In this document: positions 1 through 11,400 of the stretch, in pieces
Layout of the letters: each line of letters begins with the position of its first letter
Position numbering within the stretch: position 1 is the first letter of the stretch
DNA from: Gammaproteobacteria bacterium
GTDB taxonomy: Bacteria > Pseudomonadota > Gammaproteobacteria > Steroidobacterales > PWYM01
NCBI GenBank assembly: GCA_007127715.1
Contig: SKYU01000074.1
Span: 1-42,449 of the forward strand
Direction of reading: 5' to 3'
Length of the DNA: 42,449 bases
Position numbers and translations under genes: made by a program
Notes under the pieces: generated by a model
Told to the model about the DNA's origin: nothing
Database searches by the model: none
The model's input: the letters and a program-made list of their open reading frames with translations, nothing else

Positions 1-428
1 CGCCGCCCCCGCCCCCGCCGGCAGAGCCGGAGCGCCCGTGTCCGGAGCCCCGGCCCGGGCAGCCGGTGGACGAAGACGGCTGCGCACTCGAGATCGAGCT
101 GCCGGGCGTGAATTTCGAGTTCGACTCGGCGCGACTGCTGGCCAGTTCCGAGCGGATCCTCGACGAGGCGGCCGAGATCCTCCAGCTGTATCCGTTCCTG
201 CGGGTCGAGGTCCAGGGGCATACCGACAGCCGTGGCAGCGCGGCCTACAACCAGCAGCTCTCGGAGCGCCGGGCGCAGGCGGTGCGCGACTACCTGATCT
301 CGCGGGGTGTGGCACCGGGTAACCTCACGGCCCGTGGCTACGGCGAAGAGCGCCCCATCGCCAGCAACGATACCGACGAGGGCCGGGCCCGCAACCGCCG
401 GGTCGTGCTGAGTTTCATCGTCGATTGA
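1..428 (+). CDS. OmpA-family peptidoglycan-binding outer-membrane protein, C-terminal part (5' truncated)
   Basis: The reading frame is open from the left edge, so the N-terminus lies outside the window. The visible part begins with a proline/glutamate-rich linker (a run of six prolines, then alternating P, E and R, about residues 1-21). A complete OmpA C-terminal domain follows: a 'VNFEFDSARL' strand, then 'VQGHTDSRGS', 'YNQQLSERRAQAVRDYL' and 'GYGEERPIASN...GRARNRRV', the signature that binds diaminopimelate in peptidoglycan (the Asp of HTDS and the Arg of NRRV). The usual role of the family is to tie the outer membrane or an envelope complex to the cell wall. A GTG at 66 could be mistaken for the start, but the frame and linker continue upstream. 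The gene ends in a strong terminator. The missing N-terminus (barrel, thrombospondin-type-3 repeats or lipoprotein) would settle the subfamily. Confidence 0.9.
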   Translation, partial: PPPPPPAEPERPCPEPRPGQPVDEDGCALEIELPGVNFEFDSARLLASSERILDEAAEILQLYPFLRVEVQGHTDSRGSAAYNQQLSERRAQAVRDYLISRGVAPGNLTARGYGEERPIASNDTDEGRARNRRVVLSFIVD

Positions 429-450
429 CGTGGTGCCAAGGCGCCATGAA

Positions 451-476
451 CCCCGGCTTCGGCCGGGGTTTTTTTT
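451..476 (+). terminator. Rho-independent terminator after the OmpA-type gene
   Basis: A perfect seven-bp stem (CCCCGGC/GCCGGGG) closed by a TTCG tetraloop is followed directly by eight T. It lies 23 bases after the OmpA stop codon. This is a textbook intrinsic terminator that separates the envelope gene from the rsmG-parAB-atp block. Confidence 0.93.
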
Positions 477-511
477 GCGTGGGTCGTGGCAATGACCGGA
501 CGGGCAGCGGG

Positions 512-1186
512 ATGGTGAGCGAGGCCAGGGGCGCGGAGCGGGCACGCCTGTGCTCTGGTGCGGCGGGCCTGGGCATCACGCTTGCGCCGGCCGTGGCCGA
601 GCAGCTTCTGGCGCTGCTGGATGAGCTTGCCCGCTGGAACCGGGCATACAACCTGACGGCCGTCCGTGAGCGCGCCGAGATGCTCACTCACCACCTGCTG
701 GACAGCCTGAGCGTGCTGCCCGCCCTGACCGGTGGCCGGGTGATCGATGTCGGTACCGGCGCGGGCTTTCCCGGGCTGGTGCTGGCGCTGGCCGATCCCG
801 ATCGCCGTTACACACTGCTCGACAGCAACGGCAAGAAGATCCGCTTCGTCGAGCATGCGCTGCGTACCTTCGGCATCCGGAATGCCTGCGCGGTCCAGTC
901 GCGGGTCGAGGACTACCGGCCGACGCCCGGCTTTGATACCGTCGTCGGCCGCGCGTTCGCCCCGACCGCGCGCTTTGCCGCCAGCTGCCGGCACCTGCTG
1001 GCCCCGGGCGGCGAGATCGTGATGATGAAGGGACGGCATGCCGTCAGCGAGCTCGCAGGGCTCCCGGGCGACTGGCGGGTCACCGTGGAGCCCGTGGAGG
1101 TCCCCGGCCTGCACGAGGCGCGCCACCTCGTGAGGCTGCGGCTTGCGGACGACGCGCCCGAATCTCCACTGCAGGAACGAACATGA
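512..1186 (+). CDS. rsmG: 16S rRNA (guanine-N7) methyltransferase RsmG
   Basis: RsmG (GidB) methylates N7 of G527 in 16S rRNA with S-adenosylmethionine; loss in other bacteria gives low-level streptomycin resistance. The 224-residue product has the family N-terminal helix ('LLDELARWNRAYNLTAV'), the SAM-binding glycine motif 'VIDVGTGAGFPGL' (about residues 80-92) and the downstream 'VVGRAFAP' segment. The ATG at 512 is chosen because the frame upstream runs through the terminator hairpin at 451-476 and lacks family similarity; GTG at 515 is an alternative. The stop overlaps the parA start by four bases (ATGA), which suggests translational coupling. In many relatives mnmG sits immediately upstream; here an OmpA gene does. 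Confidence 0.93.
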   Translation: MVSEARGAERARLCSGAAGLGITLAPAVAEQLLALLDELARWNRAYNLTAVRERAEMLTHHLLDSLSVLPALTGGRVIDVGTGAGFPGLVLALADPDRRYTLLDSNGKKIRFVEHALRTFGIRNACAVQSRVEDYRPTPGFDTVVGRAFAPTARFAASCRHLLAPGGEIVMMKGRHAVSELAGLPGDWRVTVEPVEVPGLHEARHLVRLRLADDAPESPLQERT

Positions 1187-1977
1187 CAAGAACCATTGCG
1201 GTGGCCAACCAGAAAGGCGGTGTCGGCAAGACGACCACGGCCATCAACCTGGCCGCTTCCCTGGCCGCCACCCGTCGGCGCGTGCTGCTGGTCGATCTGG
1301 ACCCGCAGGGCAACGCCACCATGGGCTGCGGTATCGGCAAGAACGATCTCGAGCGCACCAGCTGCGATGTGCTGCTGGGCGAGGCCACCGTCGCCGAGAC
1401 CGTGGTGGATGTCGAAGAAGGCGGTTTCCGGCTGCTGCCAGGTAACGACGACCTCACCACGGCCGAGGTCCAGCTGCTGCAGGAGATCGGCCGGGAGATG
1501 CGCCTGCGCAAGGCCCTGGAACCGGTGCGCGGCGACTACGATTACATCCTGGTCGACTGCCCCCCGTCGATCAACATGCTGACCCTGAACGCCCTGACCG
1601 CCGCCGACGGCGTGCTCATCCCCATGCAGTGCGAGTACTACGCGCTGGAGGGGCTGTCCGCGCTGGTGCGGACCATCGAACAGATCCGCGACAGCGTGAA
1701 CCCCGGCCTGCAGATCGAGGGTCTGCTGCGCACGATGTTCGACCCCCGCAACAACCTGGCCAACGAGGTCTCGGCCCAGCTGATCCAGCACTTCCGCGAC
1801 AAGGTCTACCGGACGGTCATTCCCCGGAACGTCCGTCTTGCCGAGGCGCCGAGTTTCGGCAAGCCCGCGCTCTACCATGACAAGTACTCGCGCGGGGCGC
1901 TGGCCTACCTGGCCCTGGCGGGGGAGCTCAATCGCCGCGAGGACGAGCGTCGCCGGGCGTCCGGGAGCAGCGAATGA
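1183..1977 (+). CDS. parA: Chromosome-partitioning ATPase ParA (Soj)
   Basis: ParA-type Walker ATPase that binds DNA non-specifically and, with ParB bound at parS, segregates the chromosome origin. The 264-residue protein starts almost at once with the deviant Walker A motif 'KGGVGKTTT' (about residues 11-19, with both signature lysines). It has 'LLVDLDPQGN' (Walker A') and 'YDYILVDCPPS' (Walker B) further in. There is no N-terminal helix-turn-helix extension, so it is a chromosomal (type Ib-like, Soj) ParA rather than a plasmid type Ia protein. It is coupled to rsmG by a 4-nt overlap and followed by parB, the standard chromosomal order. Confidence 0.96.
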   Translation: MTRTIAVANQKGGVGKTTTAINLAASLAATRRRVLLVDLDPQGNATMGCGIGKNDLERTSCDVLLGEATVAETVVDVEEGGFRLLPGNDDLTTAEVQLLQEIGREMRLRKALEPVRGDYDYILVDCPPSINMLTLNALTAADGVLIPMQCEYYALEGLSALVRTIEQIRDSVNPGLQIEGLLRTMFDPRNNLANEVSAQLIQHFRDKVYRTVIPRNVRLAEAPSFGKPALYHDKYSRGALAYLALAGELNRREDERRRASGSSE

Positions 1978-1991
1978 GCTCGACCGGGCTC

Positions 1992-2000
1992 TGCTACACT
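1992..2000 (+). promoter_or_regulatory. Candidate extended -10 promoter for parB
   Basis: The 58-base parA-parB gap contains TGC-TACACT, an extended -10 pattern (TGn followed by a hexamer matching TATAAT at four of six). It sits about 36 bases before the parB ATG. No good -35 hexamer is visible 16-18 bases upstream. It could give parB expression independent of parA. This is a pattern match only. Confidence 0.35.
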
Positions 2001-2035
2001 ACCGCGCCTTTGCTGTCAGGCAGACAGGCTGAGCG

Positions 2036-2920
2036 ATGACATCCAGGAAAAAACGCCTCGGCCGCGGCCTCGACGCGCTGCTGGGGGGGCAGGCACCGCG
2101 GGCCGATCAGGCTGGGGGCGAAAGCGCGGACGGGGAGCTGCGGCGTATTCCGGTCGAGCATCTGCAGCGTGGCCGTTACCAGCCGCGCAGCGACATGCGC
2201 ACCGAGACGCTGGAGGAGCTCGCCCAGTCGATCGCCGCCCAGGGCGTGGTCCAGCCCATCGTTGTGCGGCCGATCCCGCAGACCCCGGCCGGCGTGCGTT
2301 ACGAGATCATCGCCGGGGAACGCCGCTGGCGGGCTGCCCAGCTGGCCGGTCTCGGCGAAGTGCCGGCGCTGGTGCGCGAGGTCCCCGACGAGGCGGCCGT
2401 CGCCATGGCGCTGATCGAAAACATCCAGCGCGAGAACCTCAACCCCCTCGAGGAGGCGCGTGCCCTGTCGCGGCTGATCGAGGAATTCGACATGACTCAC
2501 CAGGCCGCCGCCACAGCGGTCGGCCGTTCTCGCGCGGCGGTCAGCAACCTCCTGCGGCTGCTCGAGCTCGACGACGAGGTGAAGACCCGTGTCGAGCGTC
2601 GGGAGATCGAGATGGGGCACGCCCGGGCGCTGCTCGGGCTGCCGGCGCCAACCCAGCGCGAGGCGGCCCGGCAGGTCGTGAAGGGCCAGCTCTCTGTCCG
2701 CGCCACCGAGCAGCTCGCCCGCCGTCTGCAGAAAGGCGAGTCCCGACCGGCGACCCCACCGGCCCGTCCGGACCCCGACATCACGCGTCTGGAGACCGAT
2801 CTCGCCGACCGTCTCGGCGCGAGGGTCCGGCTCCAGCACGGCAAGGCCGGCGCGGGCCGGCTGGTGATCAGCTACCACAGCGTCGAGGAGCTCGAGGGCA
2901 TCCTGCGGCACATCCGCTGA
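2036..2920 (+). CDS. parB: Chromosome-partitioning protein ParB (Spo0J)
   Basis: ParB is the CTPase clamp that loads at parS and spreads along DNA, working with ParA. The 294-residue protein opens with the typical 'KKRLGRGLDALLG' N-terminus (the ParA-stimulating segment). It then has the ParB/Srx nucleotide-binding fold with 'RGRYQPR' and 'IIAGERRWRAAQLAG' (the GERRxR CTP-binding motif, about residues 90-100), the 'LIENIQRENLNPLEEA' segment, a helix-turn-helix ('AAATAVGRSRAAVSNLLRLL') and a C-terminal dimerisation domain. The start is set by the N-terminal match to the family. I saw no perfect parS (TGTTNCACGTGAAACA-like) site in the window, although parS usually lies within some tens of kilobases. 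Confidence 0.96.
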   Translation: MTSRKKRLGRGLDALLGGQAPRADQAGGESADGELRRIPVEHLQRGRYQPRSDMRTETLEELAQSIAAQGVVQPIVVRPIPQTPAGVRYEIIAGERRWRAAQLAGLGEVPALVREVPDEAAVAMALIENIQRENLNPLEEARALSRLIEEFDMTHQAAATAVGRSRAAVSNLLRLLELDDEVKTRVERREIEMGHARALLGLPAPTQREAARQVVKGQLSVRATEQLARRLQKGESRPATPPARPDPDITRLETDLADRLGARVRLQHGKAGAGRLVISYHSVEELEGILRHIR

Positions 2921-2946
2921 GCCCCATGGCCTGCCCTCGGCAACAA

Positions 2947-2975
2947 TTGAAGCAGTGCAACAAAGTCTATATACT
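2947..2975 (+). promoter_or_regulatory. Sigma70-type promoter of the atp operon
   Basis: TTGAAG (2947-2952) and TATACT (2970-2975) are separated by exactly 17 bases; each hexamer matches the consensus at four or five positions. They lie in the parB-atpI gap. Transcription would start near 2982, which puts the possible GTG start at 2955 upstream of the mRNA and argues for a later atpI start (3006 or 3015). This is the best promoter match I found in the window. Confidence 0.7.
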
Positions 2976-3005
2976 GCCGCGCCTCGGACAGGGCGGCAGG
3001 GCGAC

Positions 3006-4176
<1,171 letters not shown>

Positions 4177-4209
4177 GCGCCTGCGGCGCCCGTCCCTTTC
4201 ACGCTTGTC

Positions 4210-4524
<315 letters not shown>

Positions 4525-4548
4525 GCCGGCGGATCCGTTCGGTCCTGA

Positions 4549-4572
4549 CACCATTACGGGCACCATTACGGG
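4549..4572 (+). repeat. Perfect 12-bp tandem duplication upstream of atpF
   Basis: CACCATTACGGG occurs twice in direct succession (4549-4560 and 4561-4572) in the short atpE-atpF gap. The second copy ends in the GGGAG that serves as the atpF Shine-Dalgarno. It looks like a replication-slippage duplication. Twelve bases is a multiple of three, but the repeat is non-coding. Confidence 0.85.
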
Positions 4573-4581
4573 AGCTGTAAC

Positions 4582-5055
4582 GTGCAAGTCAGTCTAGGCA
4601 CCCTCATCGCGCAGGGCATCTCTTTCTTCGTCTTCATCTACGTGACGATGAAGTTGGTGTGGCCGCCCTTGGTGAAGGCCATGGCCGAGCGACGCGCCAA
4701 GATCGCCGATGGCCTGGCTGCCGCAGAGCGTGGCAAGAGCGAGCTCGAGGAGGCCGGAACGCAGGCCGATGCCCTGGTTCGCGCCGCGCGTGATCAGGCC
4801 GCGGAAATTCTCGAGCAGGCCAACCGCCGTGCTGCCAGCATCGAAGCGGAAGCCAAGGCCGATGGCGAGCGCGAGCGCGAGCGTCAGCTTGCGGCCGCGC
4901 GCGCCGAGATCGAACAGGAACTCACCCGGGCGCGCGACGAACTGCGTGGCCAGGTGGCGACCATCGCCGTGACCAGCGCCGAGAAGATCCTCGGTCGCGA
5001 GATCGACGCGGGCAAGCACCGCGACATTCTCGATAAGCTGGCCACGCAGATCTGA
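4582..5055 (+). CDS. atpF: F1Fo ATP synthase subunit b
   Basis: Subunit b is the membrane-anchored peripheral stalk that holds F1 against the rotor torque. The 157-residue protein has an N-terminal membrane helix ('LIAQGISFFVFIYVTMKLVWPPL') followed by the conserved 'KAMAERRAKIADGLAAAERG'. A long charged Ala/Glu/Arg coiled coil (about residues 45-130) comes next, then the delta-binding end 'AEKILGREIDAGKH'. It starts with GTG at 4582 behind GGGAG. Only one b subunit gene is present, as usual in non-photosynthetic-type operons. Confidence 0.96.
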   Translation: MQVSLGTLIAQGISFFVFIYVTMKLVWPPLVKAMAERRAKIADGLAAAERGKSELEEAGTQADALVRAARDQAAEILEQANRRAASIEAEAKADGERERERQLAAARAEIEQELTRARDELRGQVATIAVTSAEKILGREIDAGKHRDILDKLATQI

Positions 5056-5063
5056 GGCCGGTC

Positions 5064-5624
5064 ATGGCTGATCACAAGACCGTTGCCCGCCCCTACGCAA
5101 GCGCCCTGTTTCAGGTCGCACGCGAGCATGGCGAGCTCGCACGATGGTCTAACGCGCTGTCGGTGCTTGCATCCGCCCTGGGTGACGAAGGCCTCCAGGC
5201 GTGGCTGGACAGCCCGCGCATGACTGATGCCGAGCGCGTCGCCCTGCTGATGGATATCGCGCAGGCGGCAGATCCCGAAGCTGGCGCCGTGCTGGCCGAG
5301 GACCGCGGAGCCAACTTCCTGAAGCTGCTGGCGGAAAACGACCGCCTGGCGATACTGCCGGATGTCGCGCTGCTGTTCGAGGAACAGCGCCACCTGGAAG
5401 AAAACACCATGGACGTGACAATGGTCGCGGCCAGCGATGTGGACGATGCCACGAAGGCGGCCATCAGTGCGGCACTGGAATCGCGGCTGGGCCGCACGGT
5501 GCGCCTCTCGGTGACCGTGGATCCCGCCCTGCTGGGCGGGGCGGTCATTCGAGCCGACGATCTGGTGATCGACGCCTCGCTGAAGAGCCGGCTCGCCAAG
5601 CTCGCGACCTCACTCATTCGATAA
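5064..5624 (+). CDS. atpH: F1Fo ATP synthase subunit delta
   Basis: Delta sits on top of F1 and joins the alpha subunits to the peripheral stalk. The 186-residue protein has the N-terminal six-helix domain beginning 'TVARPYASALFQVAREHG' (the family 'ARPYAxAxF' signature) and the C-terminal 'LLGGAVIRADDLVIDASLKSRLAKL' (matching 'GGxxIrxgdxxiDxSvrxrLxrL'). It starts eight bases after atpF in the standard gene order. Confidence 0.96.
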   Translation: MADHKTVARPYASALFQVAREHGELARWSNALSVLASALGDEGLQAWLDSPRMTDAERVALLMDIAQAADPEAGAVLAEDRGANFLKLLAENDRLAILPDVALLFEEQRHLEENTMDVTMVAASDVDDATKAAISAALESRLGRTVRLSVTVDPALLGGAVIRADDLVIDASLKSRLAKLATSLIR

Positions 5625-5642
5625 ATTCCCGAGGAATCCACC

Positions 5643-7187
5643 ATGGCCTTGAAGGCTTCTGAAATCAGCCAACTGATCAAGGAACGCATCGAGAAATTCG
5701 ACGCTGCGGCTGAGGCACGTGATGTCGGTACCGTCATCGGCGTCGCCGACGGCATCGTGCGTATCCATGGCCTGCGCGGCGTGGCCTACGGCGAGATGCT
5801 CGAGTTCCCGGGCGAGACCTACGGGATGGCGCTCAACCTCGAGCAGGACTCCGTGGGTGCCGTCATCCTCGGCAGCTACCAGCACATCTCCGAGGGCGAC
5901 GAGGTCAAGACCACCGGGCGCATCCTGGAGGTGCCGACGGGTGAGGCTCTGCTGGGTCGCGTCGTCGACTCACTCGGCAACCCCATCGACGGAAAGGGTC
6001 CGCTGAAAGGCGATCCGGTCATGTCGCCGATCGAGAAGATCGCCCCGGGGGTCATCGACCGTCAGTCCGTCTCCCAGCCGGTGCAGACGGGTCTCAAGGC
6101 CATCGATGCAATGGTACCCGTCGGCCGCGGCCAGCGAGAGTTGATCATCGGTGACCGTCAGACCGGCAAGACAGCCGTCGCCGTGGACGCGATCATCAAC
6201 CAGAAGGGCACGGGCATCAAGTGCATCTATGTGGCGGTCGGGCAGAAGAACTCTTCGGTCGCCAACGTGGTGCGGAAGCTCGAGGAAGAGGGCGCGATGG
6301 AGCACACCATCGTGGTTTCCGCCTCCGCCTCGATGTCCGCCGCGATGCAGTACATCGCGCCCTACTCGGGCTGCGCCATGGGCGAGTACTTCCGCGACCG
6401 TGGCCAGGATGCACTCATTATTTACGATGACCTGACCAAGCAGGCCTGGGCTTACCGGCAGGTGTCGCTGCTGCTGAAGCGCCCGCCCGGACGCGAAGCC
6501 TATCCGGGTGACGTCTTCTACCTGCACTCGCGTCTGCTCGAGCGCGCCGCGCGCGTGAACGCCGACTACGTCGAGAATTTCACCAACGGCGACGTCAAGG
6601 GCCAGACCGGCTCGCTCACGGCGCTGCCGATCATCGAAACCCAGGCGGGCGACGTCTCGGCGTTCGTGCCCACCAACGTGATTTCCATCACCGACGGGCA
6701 GATCTACCTCGAGACCGACCTGTTCAATGCGGGTATCCGACCCGCGATCAACGCAGGCCTCTCGGTCTCGCGCGTCGGCGGTGCTGCCCAGACCAAGATC
6801 ATCAAGAAGCTCGGTGGCGGTGTCCGCCTGGCGCTCGCACAGTATCGCGAACTCGCCGCTTTTGCCCAGTTCGCCTCGGACCTCGATGCCGCCACGCGCC
6901 GTCAGCTCGAGCGCGGTCGTCGGGTCACGGAACTGATGAAGCAGCCGCAGTACGCGCCGCTGTCCGTCGCCGAGATGGCCGTCTCGCTGTACGCCGTCAA
7001 CGAAGGCTTCCTCGATGATGTCGACGTCGAGAAGATCGTCGAGTGCGAGCGTGCCATGCACGCCCATGTGCGGGCGAACTTCGGCGAGCTGTTCGAGCGG
7101 ATCAATACCTCCGGTGACTACAACGATGAAATCGCCGACGGCCTGAAGCAGGCCATCAGTGACTTCAAGGCCAACGGCGCCTGGTAA
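5643..7187 (+). CDS. atpA: F1Fo ATP synthase subunit alpha
   Basis: Alpha is the non-catalytic nucleotide-binding subunit of the F1 hexamer. The 514-residue length matches E. coli AtpA. The N-terminal '[13 protein letters not shown]' helix binds delta. The P-loop '[15 protein letters not shown]' is at residues 170-184. The catalytic-site arginine lies in the '[11 protein letters not shown]' region, and '[30 protein letters not shown]' is typical of the family. The ATG follows a GGAATCCACC leader with a modest Shine-Dalgarno. Confidence 0.98.
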   Translation: MALKASEISQLIKERIEKFDAAAEARDVGTVIGVADGIVRIHGLRGVAYGEMLEFPGETYGMALNLEQDSVGAVILGSYQHISEGDEVKTTGRILEVPTGEALLGRVVDSLGNPIDGKGPLKGDPVMSPIEKIAPGVIDRQSVSQPVQTGLKAIDAMVPVGRGQRELIIGDRQTGKTAVAVDAIINQKGTGIKCIYVAVGQKNSSVANVVRKLEEEGAMEHTIVVSASASMSAAMQYIAPYSGCAMGEYFRDRGQDALIIYDDLTKQAWAYRQVSLLLKRPPGREAYPGDVFYLHSRLLERAARVNADYVENFTNGDVKGQTGSLTALPIIETQAGDVSAFVPTNVISITDGQIYLETDLFNAGIRPAINAGLSVSRVGGAAQTKIIKKLGGGVRLALAQYRELAAFAQFASDLDAATRRQLERGRRVTELMKQPQYAPLSVAEMAVSLYAVNEGFLDDVDVEKIVECERAMHAHVRANFGELFERINTSGDYNDEIADGLKQAISDFKANGAW

Positions 7188-7220
7188 GCGCGCCCGCGCG
7201 AATACGATCACGGGAATCCC

Positions 7221-9486
<2,266 letters not shown>

Positions 9487-9501
9487 GCGGGGTCCTGCAG
9501 C

Positions 9502-9924
9502 ATGGCCAGCATCCACGTCGACATCGTCAGTGCCGAGGGCGAGATCTTCGAAGGCGACGCCGCGATGGTCTTCGCGCCCGCGCGCGAAGGCGAGATCGGC
9601 ATTGCGCCGCGCCATGCGCCGCTGCTCACCACGCTGGTGCCGGGCGAGGTCCGGGTCCAGGCCGAGGATGGCGAGGAGCGGCTGTTCTTCGTCACCGGCG
9701 GCATCCTGGAGATCCAGGGCCATCTGGTCACCATTCTTGCCGAGACCGCGCTTCGCGCCGACGAACTCGATGAAGCCGCCGCCCTGGAAGCCAAGCAGCG
9801 GGCCGAACAGCTCCTGGCTGATCGGCCCGAGGGCATCGATCTTGCGCAGGCCCAGCAGGAACTTGTCGAGGCCGCGGCGCGCTACCAGGCCGCTCAGAAG
9901 CTCAAGGGCCGCGATCTCCGCTGA
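9502..9924 (+). CDS. atpC: F1Fo ATP synthase subunit epsilon
   Basis: Epsilon binds the gamma foot and can inhibit ATP hydrolysis through its C-terminal helices. The 140-residue protein shows the N-terminal beta-sandwich ('IHVDIVSAEGEIFEGDAAMVFAPAREGEIGIAPRHAPLLTTL', with 'G.iGI.p.HaPlL') and a helical C-terminus ('ALEAKQRAEQLLADRPEGID...AAARYQAAQKLKG'). It ends the atp operon. The 66-base gap to glmU holds no obvious terminator, so read-through into glmU is likely. Confidence 0.96.
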   Translation: MASIHVDIVSAEGEIFEGDAAMVFAPAREGEIGIAPRHAPLLTTLVPGEVRVQAEDGEERLFFVTGGILEIQGHLVTILAETALRADELDEAAALEAKQRAEQLLADRPEGIDLAQAQQELVEAAARYQAAQKLKGRDLR

Positions 9925-9990
9925 ACGGGCGCGGGCGCGCTGTGACCTGGCGCCCCCCACGCCAGCAGTGTCTGCGCTAACATCCCGCCC

Positions 9991-11382
9991 ATGACCGAAG
10001 TGACTCCGCTCAGCGTGGTCGTGCTCGCGGCCGGTGCGGGCAAGCGCATGCGCTCACCCCTGCCGAAAGTGCTCCAGCCTCTGGCAGGCCGGCCACTGCT
10101 CTCCCATGTGCTGCAGTGCGCTGATGCGCTGCGCCCTGATGCCATCCACGTCGTCTACGGCCACGGGGGCGAGGCGGTCCGCGCGCGCTTTGCCGATGTC
10201 GCCTCCCTGCGGTGGGTCGAGCAGGCCGAGCGCCTTGGCACCGGGCACGCGGTCGCCCAGGCCATTCCCGAGATTGCCGATCACCACAGGGTGCTGGTGC
10301 TCTGCGGCGACGTGCCGCTGCTCCAGCCCGACACGCTCGAGGCGCTGCTGAGCGGCAGCGCGCAGGGGGTGGGCGTGCTCACGGTCGAACTGCCCGATGC
10401 CACCGGCTACGGGCGCATCGTCCGCGACGCCGCGGGCCGGGTCACCGCCATCGTCGAGGAGCGCGACGCCGACGAGGCCACCCGGGCGCTTCGCGAGATC
10501 AACACCGGCGTGATCGCGGCCCCGGCCGCCCGGCTGCGGGGCTGGCTCTCCCGCCTGCGCAACGACAACGCCCAGGGGGAGTATTACCTCACCGACATCA
10601 TCGCCATGGCGGTCGCCGAGGGGATGCCGGTGGTCGGCATCCGTGCCGGCGATGCCGACGAGGTCGCGGGCATCAACACCCGCCAGCAGCTGGCCGATGC
10701 GGAGACCGCGCTCCGCCGCCGTGCCGCCCGCATGCTGATGGCGCAGGGCGCGATCCTCGCCGACCCCGCCCGCATCGACGTCCGTGGGGAAGTGACCGTG
10801 GGTCAGGACGTGTTCCTCGATGCCAATGTCACGCTCGAAGGGCGGGTCGAGCTGGGCGATGGCGTACGCGTCGGGCCGAACGTCGTGCTGCGCGACGTCA
10901 CCCTCGGCGCGGGTACCGAGGTCCACCCGTTTTCCCTGCTTGAGGGCGTGAGCTGCGGTACGCACTGCCAGCTCGGCCCCTACGCGCGCGTGCGGCCTGG
11001 CAGCCAGCTTGCCGACCGGGTGAAGATCGGCAATTTCGTCGAAGTGAAGAACAGCCGCCTGGCCGATGGCGCCAAGGCCAACCACCTGAGCTATGTGGGC
11101 GATGCGGAGGTCGGGCGTGACGTGAACATCGGTGCCGGCACCATCACCTGCAACTACGACGGCGCCAACAAGCATCGTACGGTTATTGGCGATGGCGCCT
11201 TCATCGGTTCGGGCGTCGAGCTCGTCGCCCCCGTGGAGATCGGTGCGGGCGCCACCATCGGCGCAGGCTCCACCATCGCCAAGGATGCCCCGGCGGGCCA
11301 GCTGACCCTTGCGCGCACCCGCCAGACCACCTTGCGCCACTGGCAGCGCCCCACCAAGAAGCGGCCCGACCCGGGCCCCTGA
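9991..11382 (+). CDS. glmU: Bifunctional N-acetylglucosamine-1-phosphate uridyltransferase / glucosamine-1-phosphate acetyltransferase GlmU
   Basis: GlmU makes UDP-GlcNAc, the precursor of peptidoglycan and lipopolysaccharide, in two steps. The 463-residue protein has the N-terminal uridyltransferase domain with 'VVLAAGAGKRMRSPLPKVLQPLAGRPLL' (the GxGxRM...PK motif), 'VLCGDVPLL' and 'EINTGV'. The C-terminal left-handed beta-helix acetyltransferase has hexapeptide repeats ('IGNFVEVKNSRL', 'NHLSYVGDAEVGRDVNIGAGTITCNYDG'). The next gene is glmS, as in E. coli. A TAACAT hexamer seven bases before the ATG is too close for a normal leader. Confidence 0.98.
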   Translation: MTEVTPLSVVVLAAGAGKRMRSPLPKVLQPLAGRPLLSHVLQCADALRPDAIHVVYGHGGEAVRARFADVASLRWVEQAERLGTGHAVAQAIPEIADHHRVLVLCGDVPLLQPDTLEALLSGSAQGVGVLTVELPDATGYGRIVRDAAGRVTAIVEERDADEATRALREINTGVIAAPAARLRGWLSRLRNDNAQGEYYLTDIIAMAVAEGMPVVGIRAGDADEVAGINTRQQLADAETALRRRAARMLMAQGAILADPARIDVRGEVTVGQDVFLDANVTLEGRVELGDGVRVGPNVVLRDVTLGAGTEVHPFSLLEGVSCGTHCQLGPYARVRPGSQLADRVKIGNFVEVKNSRLADGAKANHLSYVGDAEVGRDVNIGAGTITCNYDGANKHRTVIGDGAFIGSGVELVAPVEIGAGATIGAGSTIAKDAPAGQLTLARTRQTTLRHWQRPTKKRPDPGP

Positions 11383-11400
11383 CACCCCTGCGGAGGCCCC

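Noticed and set aside
9978-9983. TAACAT as a -10 for glmU
   Set aside because: It ends seven bases before the ATG and has no -35; read-through from atpC is simpler.
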